Positions 1-13,543 of a stretch of DNA of 64,000 nucleotides are shown piece after piece. A program made the position numbers and the translations under genes. The DNA is from Cruorifilaria tuberocauda (Eukaryota; Nematoda; Chromadorea; Rhabditida; Onchocercidae). How positions within the stretch are numbered: the first letter of the stretch is position 1; the number at the start of each line of letters is the position of its first letter. The DNA is taken from assembly GCA_013365365.1 (NCBI GenBank), contig JABVXU010000057.1, forward strand, positions 62,001 through 126,000. Reading direction: 5' to 3'. The notes beneath the pieces are model-generated. The model did no database searches. It was not told where the DNA came from and was given only the letters and a program-made list of their open reading frames with translations.

Positions 1-46
1 TGAAAATTATAAAGGTTCTTTCACTTGTGTATTCATGTACTTTCAG

Positions 47-1480
47 GTGCATAAAAATAATCGCTTTCGCGTTGTTCGCGCTTTAGAAATTTATTATGCA
101 ACGGGACAGCGTAAAAGTGAATATTTAGAGGAGCAGCGTCGACGTATAAAATTAGGCGAAAGGCTGCGTTTTAAAAATGTGTTATTACTTATTTTGGATG
201 CTCCTAAGAAATTGCTGGAAGAACGTCTTAATGAAAGAGTGGCAAAAATGATTAAAAAAGGATTGAGAAAAGAAGTTGAAGATTTTTATGAACAGGTGAT
301 AATTGTAGGTGTAAATAAAGACAAAGAAGTATGTAGGAGATTTTAACATGAGCTCGAACTGCTGCTAATTAGAAGTGTTAATTTCATTAATCCGTTGTAT
401 TTGATACCCAGTTACCATATATTGTGTAATTATCTGTCACTGTGTTGATACTGCGTTCATTTTGATTATTGTATTATTTCTGTAGTACTGCTAAATCTTT
501 TTTTACAACTATGGATTGCTGAAAACGTGAAAATGCGGAAATTTAGATGAAATTAATTGCAAACTGGGGTAGACAAAATCGCTTCTTTTATTTTAATTCA
601 CTACGAAGAAATTATTATAGTATCGCCATTGTCTCACTGTTCATGGAGTGGCTCAATCGATTGCAATAAAGGAATTCTATGATTATTTAAAGCTAACTCC
701 GGATGAACGGTACACGGAACTTGGTAATAAACTATTCGAGGAAGGTTGTGAAGCTTTGAAACTGCATACACGGCAGTATTCACGAAGGCAACGTCGATGG
801 ATTAAGCAGCATTTTTTCGGAGGAAGTATTTTAGCGGATGTAAGTACTCATTTTTCCTCATTTTATCTAGGACAAAATTAAAATTTTATAGCAGTGTACA
901 GTTTGTGAAATACTTATCAATATTTCATAGAAAAAAAAGTTATATTAAAAACCGTCACTTTATTATTGACAGTATTTAATTCGAGTTTTATTTTAGTCAA
1001 CCAATATAGCATTTTTGGATATTTCGAAGAATTTTTATGATGTCATAGTGCCCAATGTGTTAAATAGAATCGATCAATTCTTAAATATTATCAATAACAG
1101 TGTTTTTCCAAACCAAGCCAATGCGGAAAAACAACTCTTTACAGTGGATTTTGACTACAGAAAATCAGCTAACCAAGTGAGGATGTTCATTTTCTATTTT
1201 TTTCAAAAAAAAAAATATATTTTGTTGTATTTTTATAAATATTTTGTTGTCTCAAAACTACTCGGATTAAATTATGAGCAGAAAATAATGAGCAGTGTTT
1301 TTAAAATTGTTATTTATTTATCGCCTGAAAATATGCTTTCATTCATTGTCATTTTAGATTTATTATTGTGAAACATGTAAAATTGATGTACATGGCACGA
1401 TAAATTGGGAAGCACACACGAAAGGCAAAAAACATCGGAGAATGCTCAATAACAATAACAAACACATGAATAATTCATAA
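47..1480 (+). CDS. gro-1: tRNA dimethylallyltransferase (IPP transferase), 3' part
   Basis: Transfers a dimethylallyl group to A37 of tRNAs reading UNN codons; family members act in mitochondria, cytosol or nucleus. The gene begins left of the window. Visible exons are 47-295, 621-839, 997-1176 and 1358-1480, all joining in phase 0 with AG acceptors and GT donors, giving 256 residues. The first exon reads HKNNRFRVVRALEIYYATG, the conserved family block with the NxxRVxRALE motif, followed by LLILDAPKKLLEERLNERV. Exon 2 reads HGVAQSIAIKEFYDYL, matching the (Q)SIGxKEF block. The last exon encodes YYCETCKIDVHGTINWEAH followed by TKGKKHRR, a matrin-type C2H2 zinc finger typical of eukaryotic TRIT1/GRO-1. 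The N-terminal ATP-binding P-loop lies outside the window. The family call is firm; the symbol follows the C. elegans orthologue and is inferred. Confidence 0.9.
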
Positions 1481-3196
1481 ATCATACCGTAAGATATATT
1501 GCTTTATCACTGGGAATTATCGAAATCTTATTTGGTGAAGATATTTTTGAATCAATCTTCTGTGATAATTGTAGGAAAGCACTTTTTTTTGCAAGATATC
1601 ATCAATAATATGGTCAATTATCCTTTATATTCTGATACTTGTCATCACTTCCCCCCTTTCTCTCTCTCTCTCTTAAAATGCTGATTTGTTCAATGAATCA
1701 TCTAAATTATAGTATACAGCGAGAGAATAAGATCAGTATGAGAAGAGCTTATGCTGCATCCAGTTTTTATTATTTCTTTTCTATATTATAATCAGTGATA
1801 CAAATGTTGGATATATTATAGAGTTCCAGTAAGCAAAAGCTAATTACTAATTACAACCTCGTATCCTAGCATTATTGTGTTTTGATTGTTGCTCAAAATT
1901 TGATTGTAAACTTAATGTTAACATATTGAAATATTTGTAGATTTAGGAATAAAATATGTAATTTATTCTTCGAAAAACTCATACTATTTACTTTGTTTGA
2001 TTCATCTAACGGTGATACATATAGTCCTATTATTTTCAAGATTTTTTACCATCATTCTTTGCGAGTTTTTTGTTTTGTTTTTTGCAAAAACAGTTAGAGA
2101 AAAGCTATATCTAACGATCATATAGCAATTTTGCCATTCAAAATTACTATATTCTTGACGAGATTATGTAATGTGCATTATACGTTACGTGTAAATTCCA
2201 ACATTTCTTTCATCTTGAATTGATCATTGACAATATCAACCAATAATTACTTTATGTTGTTACATGTGACAGTTATAGAATGATAAAATTAACAAAACTA
2301 AAGAATTATTTTAAGATATATGAACTCATCCTATTTCTATATGCAAATCTGATAAATAGAGCTGTCAATAAAAACATCAGTCTTTTAAGGAAAATATCTC
2401 TAAAAAGAGGGAGTCTCTGAATAAATTTTTTAAACCTTATAGCTATTTTTATACAATATTAAGCTTACTAAATAATATTACTTTTTTAATAGAAATTCAT
2501 ACTGGGAGAAAGAAAGAAGAAAAGGGAGAGAAAGGTATGAAGGATAATATTGATTACAAGAGAAATGAATAAATATATCGATGAACAAGACTAGTTTTAA
2601 GGAATGAAGTTTTTATTTTCATTAGCTTACTCTTAGAATTGTAATATGCAAAAGTATATGAGTGTAAAGCTCTTTCGGAAATCTATCATTTATCGAATAG
2701 ATCGGGAAAAATCCATTTAATCGTACCTTTCTTCATTCCTTTCATTTCTTTCTATATAACATATTTTTTCGTAAAAAATCTTTCCTTTTATATAGCATTT
2801 CATATATCGAAGAGTTCCTTCATTCATGTTTTAGATTAAGCAGATGTTTGTTGCTTTATATAGAACGTTTAACTAAAAATAAGATTTTAGTACTGATATT
2901 TGTAGAGATTACTTAATTTGCTTAATCACTTTCAAGTAATTTTTTGACTTAAATTACACTCTACAACGAAGTTCTTTTACTGTAACATTTTCGAGGTAAA
3001 AATTAGAAAAAAATTTCAAATTATCAAATCTAATAAATCAATTAATATTTACGAAAAAAGTATTTTGCTACCAGAAAACGGAAATATTTCTTCAAGTGTA
3101 AACAACATGCCAGGAATCATCAAAATATCTGTTCCTATTTTGATGATAATGAAGCATTCGAATAGTATCGCATGTCAATACAATTTGTCAAATGAT

Positions 3197-3243
3197 GAGA
3201 GAGAGAGAGAGAGAGAGGGAGAAGTAGAGAGAGAGAGAGAGAG
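3197..3243. repeat. (GA)n microsatellite
   Basis: Nearly pure GA dinucleotide run interrupted once by a short GGGAGAAGTA stretch. Similar GA/CT tracts recur across the window (5408, 16199, 25545, 25969, 29179, 48991), a genome-wide habit rather than a local feature. Confidence 0.95.
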
Positions 3244-3846
3244 GAAATGAGATGAGATGATTCTATGAAAAAGTCTCGGAGAAGTGAGTGGGAAAAAAAT
3301 TGAAGGGTGGTTGTTCGCTTTCCGGAAGTAACATTCCCTTTTTAAATATTCCTTTTCTTTCCATATACATTTCTTACCGCCAACATACGTACGTAACTGC
3401 GTGACGTATCACTAACGTAACGTATCGAAATGATATTGCACGAGGTAAACAATTTCATTGTTTGCCCTACGTCAACTATTCGTCGCTAAACCATTGGTGA
3501 GGTGTAGATACGGACTAGTGGAGTGGAGTTCTCTTATGCCTATGAAACATCTAATCCTATTTGAATCATTTTTATTACTAATCGATGGTTAAGGTATAAT
3601 CTTTCGTTTGAATAAAGATTTAATCTGAAAGATATTTAATCTTATACCGAAAGAGGAAACGAAGATATCGGGGATAATCGAGAGGCACATAATACCTTTG
3701 CTCTATAAGAATTGACAAGAAGAATGATTAGGAATATGTTGAATGCTGTTGAACTAAGTTAACAGGTTAAAGGTTAATTGTCTGTCGCTTTCTTCCATTT
3801 GATAGAATAAGCCAGGGTTACTGAGAGGCTAAAGTTATTTGAGCAA

Positions 3847-3906
3847 GAAGTGACCGCTCACATCGATATGTGTGCATGTGTTCGTATGCTTCTTAGCGGT
3901 CACTTC
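3847..3906. other. 12-bp perfect inverted repeat upstream of feh-1
   Basis: GAAGTGACCGCT at 3847-3858 is the exact reverse complement of AGCGGTCACTTC at 3895-3906, with a 36-nt loop. It is GC-richer than its surroundings and lies about 185 bp upstream of the proposed feh-1 start codon. It could be a stem-loop in a 5' transcript or paired protein-binding sites; the sequence alone does not decide. Confidence 0.6.
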
Positions 3907-4090
3907 ATGATTTGTTTATGTTTATGTTTGTTCAGTTGACAAGTGTCCTTGTAAAATTTTATCCTTTCTTTTCTTAACGATTGAAATCTTTGACTAATCA
4001 TTGCTTTCAGTGTAACAGTGCTTTTTAAATGCTTCAATAAGCTACTTACAAGTATTTCAAAAAAATAAACTTTTTCAAAGATCAGTTTAC

Positions 4091-7000
4091 ATGCCAACTT
4101 CTCTAACATGCCAGCATGAGCCAAAAATAGAAGAACACCGTATGTCAACAACACAAACGTTTGAAGAAACCATTATCGATGATGGAGAAGTGGAAAGGTA
4201 AGAGACAGGTATAATACGTTGTCCAGTCTTTATGATATGTGGAAATTACTTCTTCATCCATAAGATCCTTTACTTAGGCATGAAATAGAAGAGCGTGATG
4301 ATGAAGAGTATTATTACGTGGATACGGTAATCGAAACGAATATATCAACTAGGCCACTATCCGCTGATACCATCACAATTACTAATACTATAACATCTGA
4401 TGATTGGGAAGATGTATCTGTAAGTTACTTATGTCGAAATCTTATCAGATCAATATCTGTTCGGAAGTTGTGTGAGGGAAGAATAAGAGTGGTCACTTCA
4501 GCAGTTAAGATTTATGAAGAAATAAAACTGATCATCGCTTTAGTAAAACCAAAGTCAAAATACAAAGTAAATACTAAGTATTATCATGATGAAAAAAATT
4601 TCTAATACGATCAATATCTTTGCGAGAGTATTGTCCTGGTCAATTATCATCCATGAATAATGATAATAGTAATAATAATAGGTAGAGAAGTATCATAGTA
4701 TCAGGTTGTATATTGCAAAAGAATCTCCAAAATATTGATGTACTAAATGAAGGAAGGACGGAAGTGAAGAAAAGCCAATTTATGGAGCAATATCCGGAGA
4801 GTTTTCTAAAAAAATGCAATTTCTCCGGGGATTTCTATAACTTCTCTTTCCATCTCTAATAAAGAAATATTTTTGGTAAGAGAACAGAAGCAGTTTGTAT
4901 TTTATAAGAGGAGATATTTTAGTTGAAGGAAATATCTATTAAGTTAGCTAGCTAGACTAGACCTAACAATGAGACAAAAGTGTCATTGCATATTACCTCA
5001 AATATCTTCTTTCATTCTCTCACTCTCCTTTTTTTCTTGCTTACTCATCGACTTTCTTATTTAATCAGTGAAAATACTCATTAATCTAATCAATAACTAA
5101 CTGTTTACTTACTATTAATGCAAGTTATTTATTTAAGAAATAACTATGGATGTTTACTTATAAAAGTTAGTTGTTTATTTGTAAGTTAATTGCTTTACTT
5201 GTCATGCAAATAAGAGCAAGCAAAGAGAAGTCAATTTAAAAAAAAAATGGAACAATCAGATAAGCAGACATTTGAAATTATGGAACACAAGTTTCCACTC
5301 ATACGGTGGAAAGGAAACGAGTCAAGTGGCTGCTTGTTAGATATTCCAATAACATTTCTTCTTGCACACTATCAATTCATCTTTTAACTTTAATCATTTA
5401 TAGATTTTCTCTTCTCTCTCTCTTTCTCTCTCCCTCTCTCTCTTAGAAATTCAACTCTTTCTTTTAGTATAGCAGATTGATCACTTGCGTTAATCAATTA
5501 TGGCATTAGCAAGAGATCAATATATATTAGAAGATTCATTATTCATTTATATGTTTCTCCCAGTACCGGGACATCTTATACTTACTTCCGCGAACATTAT
5601 TTTAACGATGTGAGCGTAATTTTAACATTCAACTTTTTTTTACAGCTAATATAAAGTACAGGTGAGTGTAGGTGTTATCTGCAGCATTATCGATATATAG
5701 AGAAGGACAGGAAAGAACGTCCGGCAGATTATCATCAAGTCAACTGTAGAAGGACAAAATTAAAGGATAGCGAAGGCTATAGCAAGCAGCAGCAACAAGG
5801 TTAGATTCATTTTGAATGCATTATTATAAGTCATCGAAGCGCTCATTAATCTACCATGACAGCTTTTTTTGACGAAACCATCACTCTAATATCTGTCTTC
5901 TTGACTTGATATTACAGAGTGTACTAAGCCTAAGCAGGAAAAAGACAATCTTCAAGAGAAGATTGTGGCTGGGCCTTGAGGTCCCGGCGGCATCAAGGCA
6001 CTTGTCATCGCCTCAATGCAGATTATAATACGCGACACGAGCAGTAGTAAAAGGGGCATATTAATGCTACTTTTATTATTGTTGCGTTGTCAAACTGGTT
6101 TCTAAGTTATGTCTTCCAGATTATCCACTTGCATTGCTTCACTGAGACCCGTTGTATGATGCTCGGTTTACGAATAGAGTAGCCGGACATCCGGGTACAG
6201 GGGAGATGTAAACATCGGCTGAAATTCATTTTCAACCTTGTTCACTACTCTCGTAATGTCTGTGGTATCATTCATGGTTGCATGATCCAGCTTGTCATGG
6301 AGAAAATATAATTTGGAAATTTCTGGGTGATCCATTCCTTCAACTTATTCAAGGTTGTTGGAGTTATTTCCCCAATTTCCTACATTTTATCATCATCAAG
6401 TATTTTCAATTTTAAGCAATAAGCAGGATCAACAAAAATCAAGCTTTCTTATCTGTCAATATATGTTGCACAAAATGGTAAGTTCTAGGTGAGAAAGATC
6501 ATCGAATAGGAATTCATCAGCAGACAGCACAGGATCGTGATCAAATCGAACAAAATCAGAAATATCGGAAGGACAAGAGTGCTCATATGTCTGTTGATTA
6601 TAGCGCGCATGATTTTCACGAATCGCGCGCCATCATTGATGCTGCTGCACGTGATAATATACACGTTCGACGTCAGGGCGATACCACGGTAGTTACCGAA
6701 TATCGGGATCCTTATTCGTTTTATTGGCAATTAGATCAAGCAAGACCTCGAGAAGAAGAAATACCCAAGTTGGTCTATTTTCGATTTTTTTTTAAATGTA
6801 TTTTTGTGTTCGATAAATCGTATGCCTTTTAAAGTTATCATTGTGCGATTGGATATCGGCTATTCTTTTTTATTATTTTATCAGATAGATTCTAATATAA
6901 GCTTTAATGTTAATTTATTGACTAGGCCATATCTCTGATTATGTTGATATTTGCAATATTTTCCTTAATTTATTAAACAGTGTAATCTTCTTACCTATCC

Positions 7001-10000
7001 ATCATAGTGGTCCTGCTGTTTTGATACTGCAAATGCAAACAACTGAAACTAACCGTTCCTTATTGTAATCTTTATTAACGGAATGTTTATTCATACGTGG
7101 AATTATTTGCTGTGATGATAATATTGGAAGGAGATGCTTAGGCTTGCTTTATTTAGACATGTGGAATAATATTAATTTCTTACAGAAGGAAAAATCTCTT
7201 GCAAATTTTCATTGTACATTAACATGTAGAAATATATAGCCAGCTCATCACCAGTAGTTCATGTTGGAATATTTTTAATTTTTGAATTGATTTAATTTAT
7301 TACAGTTTTCCTTTGTATTGCTTTTTAGAAATAGTATCAGTCTCTATTAATATTACTTTCGAAATTTTATCAGTAGAAAGCTATGAATTGAATAATTCAT
7401 TTCAAATTATTTCCTTATCTGATCCCTAACTTTCCTACTTATCTGAGTTTTATTTACCGTCAGTTATAATATACCTTACATTTAAAGTTTTTATTATTCT
7501 AAAAAAAATTACTTTTACGCAGAGTAAAATAGACATGTTCATATGATATAATTTTCCGGACAGTCGTTCATTTCAGGTCACCACCACAGACAGATTATGT
7601 CATCGATGAAGAAATCATAAAAAATACAGTTCTATCTCCAGACAGTCATGATAGCGGAATAAACGTTGAAGCACAATATAGTAGGCCAGTACGACCCGAT
7701 GAGGCTCCACCCGCAAAATCACTTCCACTTGGATGGGAGAGGCATGAAGGCATGCATGCATTTTTGACATATTCCGAATTCTTCCTCACTTCTCGTCTAA
7801 TCTTTCGTCACTCGAGCAGTTCTTAGAAGCATTCAAAATAAGAACTGCGATTTTCTAAATTCAAACGAGCTAAGATGTTGTTCTAACATTGTATAATTTT
7901 TATGAGTTTAGCGGTGTTTATAGATATGCTTAATACTTTCCTTTCAGATCCATCCGGTTTTTCGTATTATTGGCACGTGGATAGTGGCAGAATACAGAGA
8001 GAACCTCCGGTATAGATATAATGATCTCTTAATACAGATTTAGATAATACAAGATTTACTATTAATACAAAATATAGTTTGTCTTACTAGGCAGGAAATA
8101 TGCAATATAGTATTTCCTTTAAAATTCCACTTTCACATCTATATTAGATCAGAACAGGATTTTTTTCTCAAAGCATCCAGCATAATTAAATATATTGGTG
8201 TATTCTTAACAGCTTTGATATAATCTACAGTTTTTTATGAAGTTAGCTTATTTTTATTTTTTTTAGCATAAAGAATTATCCCCTATACCGATGTCCATGC
8301 AAACTGAGCTTCGTGATCAAGAGACTCAGGCGGATGCATTACCAGTACAACCACCACAGCCAGTCCAACAAATTGTGCAGCTTCCTCCACAACAACCGTT
8401 TATTGAGGAGCATGCATTCAAACAGACTACCACAAAACGATCTGTCGATAATGAATTCAGCGAAAGAGATGATGTTGCTGGCAAAGTTAGTTCTTTGCTG
8501 AATATTTTTGGAAAAGCGATTATTTTCTCTTATTTATTAACTTTTAAATTTATAAACTTGCAATTAGGTTTTGGTTTGTAACTTGAACGTTTTCGTCAAG
8601 ACATCTAGCAAGGCATAGAAACTGTATAAAAATCTCTGCAGCAAGCATGAAATTGTAAAGGAGTATGTATTGATTTTAGTGGTTTACTTTGTCGGAAATT
8701 TTTGACTAATGATCATTGTTTCATAGTATTGCATGTGTTAGATGAAGATCTTTGGTCATATGAAAAGAGGGATGGATAATATCTGGTGAAATTTGAAATA
8801 TACTGAACATATTTCATTTTTCCTTATTATTGAAAACAGTAAATTGGGAATAGTTATAGAATGGAATTTGGTAGATCAGATTAAATCTCGGAAAGAATCT
8901 ATTATAAAAAATTTGGAAATGTAAAATTTCGTAATTTTATTAAATTTAACAAACAACTATCATGAAAAAAATATCAAAATTTTCTTATTTTTAGCCAATC
9001 CGATTTGCAGTCCGTTCTTTGGGTTGGATCGAAATTCCAGAGGAAGATTTAACGCCCGAGAAAAGTTCAAGAGCTGTTAACAAAGCCATTGTGGATTTGA
9101 GTACAGGACGAAACGATATTCTGGATAATATTTCTAAATGGGGAGATGTAAGTATCAGAAAGATTTAGCTTTCAAGAAGGCTTTTGTTCACATCTATTCA
9201 AGTTATTTTAAAATTCATTTTTAGTTGGAAAACTTTCCTAATTCAAATAATGTACTGAATAGTTTTAGGGCCGAGAACTTATAATGGAATTAGACGATAG
9301 TGATTTGACATTAATTGATCCTGATACTATGTCTGTGGTACACACTGAACGAATGCAACATATTCGAGTTTGGGGCGTTGGACGTGATAATGGCCGGTAA
9401 GTGAAACTTCGTTTTTTTTTTGTATTATATATGGAAGACTCGTAGCTAAGACGAAACAGTTAACTTTTTGTTGCAAGTCTTGAGAATTGGCATTATTTTC
9501 ATGTGCTAAATAAACATAGTAGTCAAGCAACGACTAATAATTCATAGAAAGTCTTAGCGTAATTTTTAGTATAACGTCAGCTGATGGAATAATAATCTGC
9601 AAATAGAATTTCATCTAATTTTTTTTAGTAATTAATTAGCAAACTTCAGAGATTTTGCATACGTTTCACGAGATCGAAATTCGCGTCGTTTTATGTGTCA
9701 TGTATTTCGATGCGATACACCGGCACGAACTATTGCAAATACTTTACGTGATATCTGCAGACGACTAATGCTTCAACGACGACCAAATAGTCTGGGCTCT
9801 TTGGATTATGGTGAAAGACGCCTTATTGCCAGTCAGTTTAACCTGTGTATTTATTTATTTTCTTATGAAAACCGAAAACCGATAAAAGGAAATATATGAT
9901 ATCGCAATACATTTGGTGATCTGCAGAGGACACATATTTGCCAACTCCAATCGAGGAGCCAAAGAAAACTATTCGATGTCATTTCTTGGGTGTTACACAG

Positions 10001-11326
10001 GTGCCTCGAGCGACAGGTATTGAAGTCCTTAACGAAGCAGTCGATCGACTTGTATCACAGGTTAGTAATGTTTCTTTCTTCTAAGGTAAATACAGAGTTG
10101 AGCTGTTTTTATTCATTTCGTCAATCTAATTATCAGTCGAAATTTTAGTTTACTGATTACTATAATATTGATATTTTTTCTCAAATCGGTAGTAATATAT
10201 TCCATTTATTCATTTGATTTCTAGGAATTTCTGAACGAGAGACATGGTTTAAAAACAACCAAAGAGGCAGATTAGCAGCATATTTTTCTTAAAACGCTAC
10301 CTATTACAATTTTTTAGTTTTAAAAGATGATTTTGGTTTTTATAGGTTCGATCAGACAGGTGGATATTAGCCAATGTTTCCATAGCTCCATCGACAATAA
10401 TAATTAGCGAAGTGAACGGCAATCAAATTGCTCAGTGTAGAGTGCGGTATTTGTCGTTTTTGGGAATAGGACGGGATATCAAGTATTACTTTCCGATGTA
10501 TTTAATGGTCCAAAAATTAATCTTCATTCATCCCCGATATTTCAGTGGTTGTCTAAAAATCTTGCAGCATGAGCGACTCACTGAATTAAATAAGTTATTT
10601 CTTTTCAAACAGCTCATTTATTCGTCTTCATTGTTTACGAAAGAAACTTTTTGTGGTATTGTGAGTAGTATTTTGCAGTGGATTATAAGATGAGGTTCAT
10701 AGCATTTCAGAATGGTCAGAAACAGCATCTTTTCAAAATGACTCCAATTCTTAGCGAAAGCGCAATAGTTGTCTTGGTTACCATTAGAAAAAGCTTCTAA
10801 TACATGTTTTTATTAATTTGTTAAAGAAAAATATGGCCACTTTTCAGACATTGTGCGTTTATAATGAGTACGTCGTCGGAAAATTTCATGTGCTATGTGT
10901 TTCACGTGGAACCGTCCGCAGGTCCAATGGCTAAAACCATTGAGGCTGCTTGCAAATTACGATATCAGAAGGTCCTTGATGCTCATGCTAGCGGACGAGC
11001 GCCATCGAACGGAAAAGTTGGTTGCTGACTTTTTACAAGCATAAAAATTTAACAGTTAATGGCAAAGTTCAGAAAAAATTCATATAGTATATACCCTAAA
11101 TTATTCTGACAATTTTTAATTCAGATTGTGACCTGAATGGTACCAAAATTATTACGGTGTTATTTATTACTAAATATTTTTTCATCATGTTGATGTTTCA
11201 ATCAAATAAATGTATAGTGTATAAATTAGATTTACAAATTGGTGGTCTCTACTGCAGGGTTGGAGCGAATCATTGTGGAATGCGATAGGCAACGTACGCG
11301 ACCGTTTTTCTACATTGTCGCGTTAA
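4091..11326 (+). CDS. feh-1: FE65-like adaptor protein (WW + two PTB domains)
   Basis: Cytoplasmic adaptor that in the FE65/APBB family binds APP-type cytoplasmic tails through PTB2. Exons: 4091-4197, 4278-4419, 6521-6768, 7577-7749, 7948-8009, 8267-8485, 8995-9147, 9269-9396, 9650-9831, 9927-10060, 10346-10482, 10848-11016, 11258-11326; all phases agree and the total gives 640 residues. Residues ~1-170 are acidic and unlike any domain I know. The WW domain (~216-246) reads LPLGWERHE-DPSGFSYYWHVDSG-REPP. PTB1 (~318-470) has FAVRSLGWIEIPEEDLTPEKS, split here as seen in exon 6, then IRVWGVGRDNGRDFAYV and CHVFRCDTPARTIANTL. PTB2 (~485-620) has CHFLGVTQVPRATGIEVLNE and CRVRYLSFLGIGRDI. The tail GWSESLWNAIGN matches the family C terminus. 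Start 4091 is the first in-frame ATG of exon 1; the join of exon 2 to 6521 is less certain (an acceptor at 6488 would be out of phase). Intron 4 has a GC donor at 7750. Confidence 0.9.
4420..6520 (+). other. Long intron 2 of feh-1, possible alternative 5' region
   Basis: 2.1-kb stretch between proposed exons 2 and 3. It contains a CT tract at 5408-5443 and, from about 5640 to 6480, several GC-richer segments with splice-like AG and GT pairs but no long open frame. The exon starting near 6521 is open upstream to 6489, so a separate promoter or 5' non-coding exon for a shorter feh-1 isoform could lie here. No coding exon can be supported inside it. Confidence 0.4.
5408..5443. repeat. (CT)n-rich tract
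   Basis: Pyrimidine tract of CT repeats with a few interruptions, inside feh-1 intron 2. Confidence 0.85.
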
Positions 11327-13543
11327 TTTTTTTGTGATATTGCCATTTGCTGCACTATTATACATAAACTGTTTGCTACTCTATATATTACAAACTGTTG
11401 AACGCAGGAGCATCTTTTACATTGTAGGAAGTAACCAAATTTAAGTGATAATACCAGTTGAGCAATCCAAAATATTGTCGAAATTCAATTTGCAATAAAG
11501 GTAAAGCTATAGTAAGCGTGTCAGATACGAAGAAGACGATGCAGTCTTTTGTTTTAGTTCAATTTATTTTTCTCGAAAGAAGATTTAAGATTTAAATTAA
11601 ATTAGCAAATAGAATTTAACTAGTTTTCCAACAGATAATTTTGTTATGATTGCCTGAAATTTTTGTAAAAATTTGTCGCGTTAAACTGTTAAATGGAAAA
11701 TTGAAGTGATAAAAATAATACTATGTAACTATTAGTGTTAATGATTCGTTTTATGTTTGTATGCTTCCCTAACTTGGTTCTTCCTTGATCTTTTTCTAGG
11801 TTTACCCATCATTTATCGAAGTTGATCCTTTTTTAAACTTCTCAATAAAATAAATAAATTGTATTTAGCATAATAACGTATTTAAGTCATTAAAGGCAAT
11901 ACTGACTTCAGAAGTTTTCTTATTGCTTATTGTCAAACAGTTCAAATTATTAAAGCTCATGTTAGATCATGCTTAATTAAGAATTCAATTTTCAAAAGTA
12001 TAGAAATTCAAGAAAATCAAATGAAATGTTTTTGGATAAACTATCAAGTACTTTCAGATAAAAAATTGGCAATCACTGAATAAATGCAATTTTCTACATG
12101 CAATATTTTTGCTAATTATTAGAAAAATTATGAGTAATGTCTAGGACGAAAGATCTCCGTTAATTTTGAGGATAGAATTTTGTGTTTTTTATCGGCATTA
12201 TTGATTTCTTTTCGATCCCTATTGCACATAAACTCAAAAAAAAAAATTTCTTATCTGACAATCACTATCCTACTATTAATGACTTTACTTCATTTCTTTT
12301 GCCAATGACCTAATTATCATTATCAGAATGTTTTTATTAACTAAATAAATCATTTCACTTTTACAACAAGAGAAAAAAAAATACCTTTCCTTAACAGGAG
12401 AGAAAAAAGAAATAAATGAATCTGTTAGAAATTTTACAGTTATCATTTCAACTAATCATTAATCTTTTATTGGAAAAATTCGAATTGTATAACTATTTTA
12501 ATTTCCTATTAAAATTTCATCGTTTGTTTGCATAAATAGTAATTACAATCAAATTTACATTCTGAGAAATTTATTGTTTTATTTCAGTGATAAAAATGCA
12601 TTTCTTACATATTCTATCAAAATTTATCAGTTTTGTTTTGAAGTAAAATTTAATTTTCTATTTTAACATTTCGAATTTATTTCTTGATTTAATTATTTTA
12701 TAGACATAATTGAATTTTTAAAATGTTATTAATGATAAATGATTTTATTACCATGAGACCAAATAGACTAAATTGTTATTGATAATTATTATTATTATTG
12801 ATATTAAAGACTATATTATATAAATTATTGTGGCTAAATTATCACTGATATTATCACTCAATATATGTGTACTTTATCGAAGATAAATGATTTATTACAG
12901 TTTCAAGTACAATTCAAAACATTCCAACAGTACTGAATGTTTACTCTTTTAATGATTCATTACTCTCATTGATATTATCAGAGGGAATTAAATGATAAGA
13001 ATGTAAGGTGATTTCATCGATCATAATATGTATATTTTTATAGTCGAAAGGAAAAAAGTAATTATTTAGCAGTTGATTACATGAATACAGTAAAGAAGAC
13101 TGATACAGTTTATCAATTTTTTCATACAGTAATCAGGAAGGCAAAATATTTCGGATAAAATGTTATGCAGGATATATTCCCGAGATATCGCGATAACTGA
13201 GGTAGAACACAATACATTGTAATAGTTAATAAATCAAGCAAACATTTCGTTTACACTATTACTGATAACTAAAGGAATAAAAATTTTGTGAACTTATATG
13301 TTGAATGGAAATTTGATTTTAGATTAATCAATTAGTTTAATCTATCGAAAGTTTAATATCAATCATGAATTTTATTAGTAAAAATTACGTAAATTTTATT
13401 ACGTTTACGCATAATATCCATTTTATCATATAATTAATTAGTATTCATTAATTCTTTCGTAATTTATTTAAAAATTTTTTCCCACTAGAGAAAGCTACGA
13501 AATGAATTTGAATCTTTATTGATATTAAATTTCGAATAAAAAT
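11327..13543. other. Convergent intergenic region, 3' ends of feh-1 and the Cys-rich gene
   Basis: The feh-1 3' untranslated region probably ends soon after 11494; AATAAA signals occur at 11494-11499 and 11843-11848. The rest is AT-rich with GATAA and ATTATT-rich stretches (12770-12860). The minus-strand Cys-rich gene ends at 13544, so two transcripts converge here. No supported coding frame. Confidence 0.6.
11494..11499 (+). promoter_or_regulatory. Candidate polyadenylation signal of feh-1
   Basis: AATAAA about 170 nt downstream of the feh-1 stop codon, followed by T-rich DNA. A second AATAAA at 11843 is an alternative. Chance AATAAA is common in DNA this AT-rich. Confidence 0.45.

Larger units (their letters stand above)
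1481..4090. other. Intergenic region between gro-1 and feh-1
   Basis: AT-rich DNA after the gro-1 stop codon and before the likely feh-1 start. It holds a CT tract near 1660-1676, a GA tract at 3197-3243 and a 12-bp inverted repeat at 3847-3906. Reading frames here are short and lack splice-supported continuation or recognisable domains. The last ~700 bp (3400-4090) are less AT-rich and would contain the feh-1 promoter if the 4091 start is right. Confidence 0.6.
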
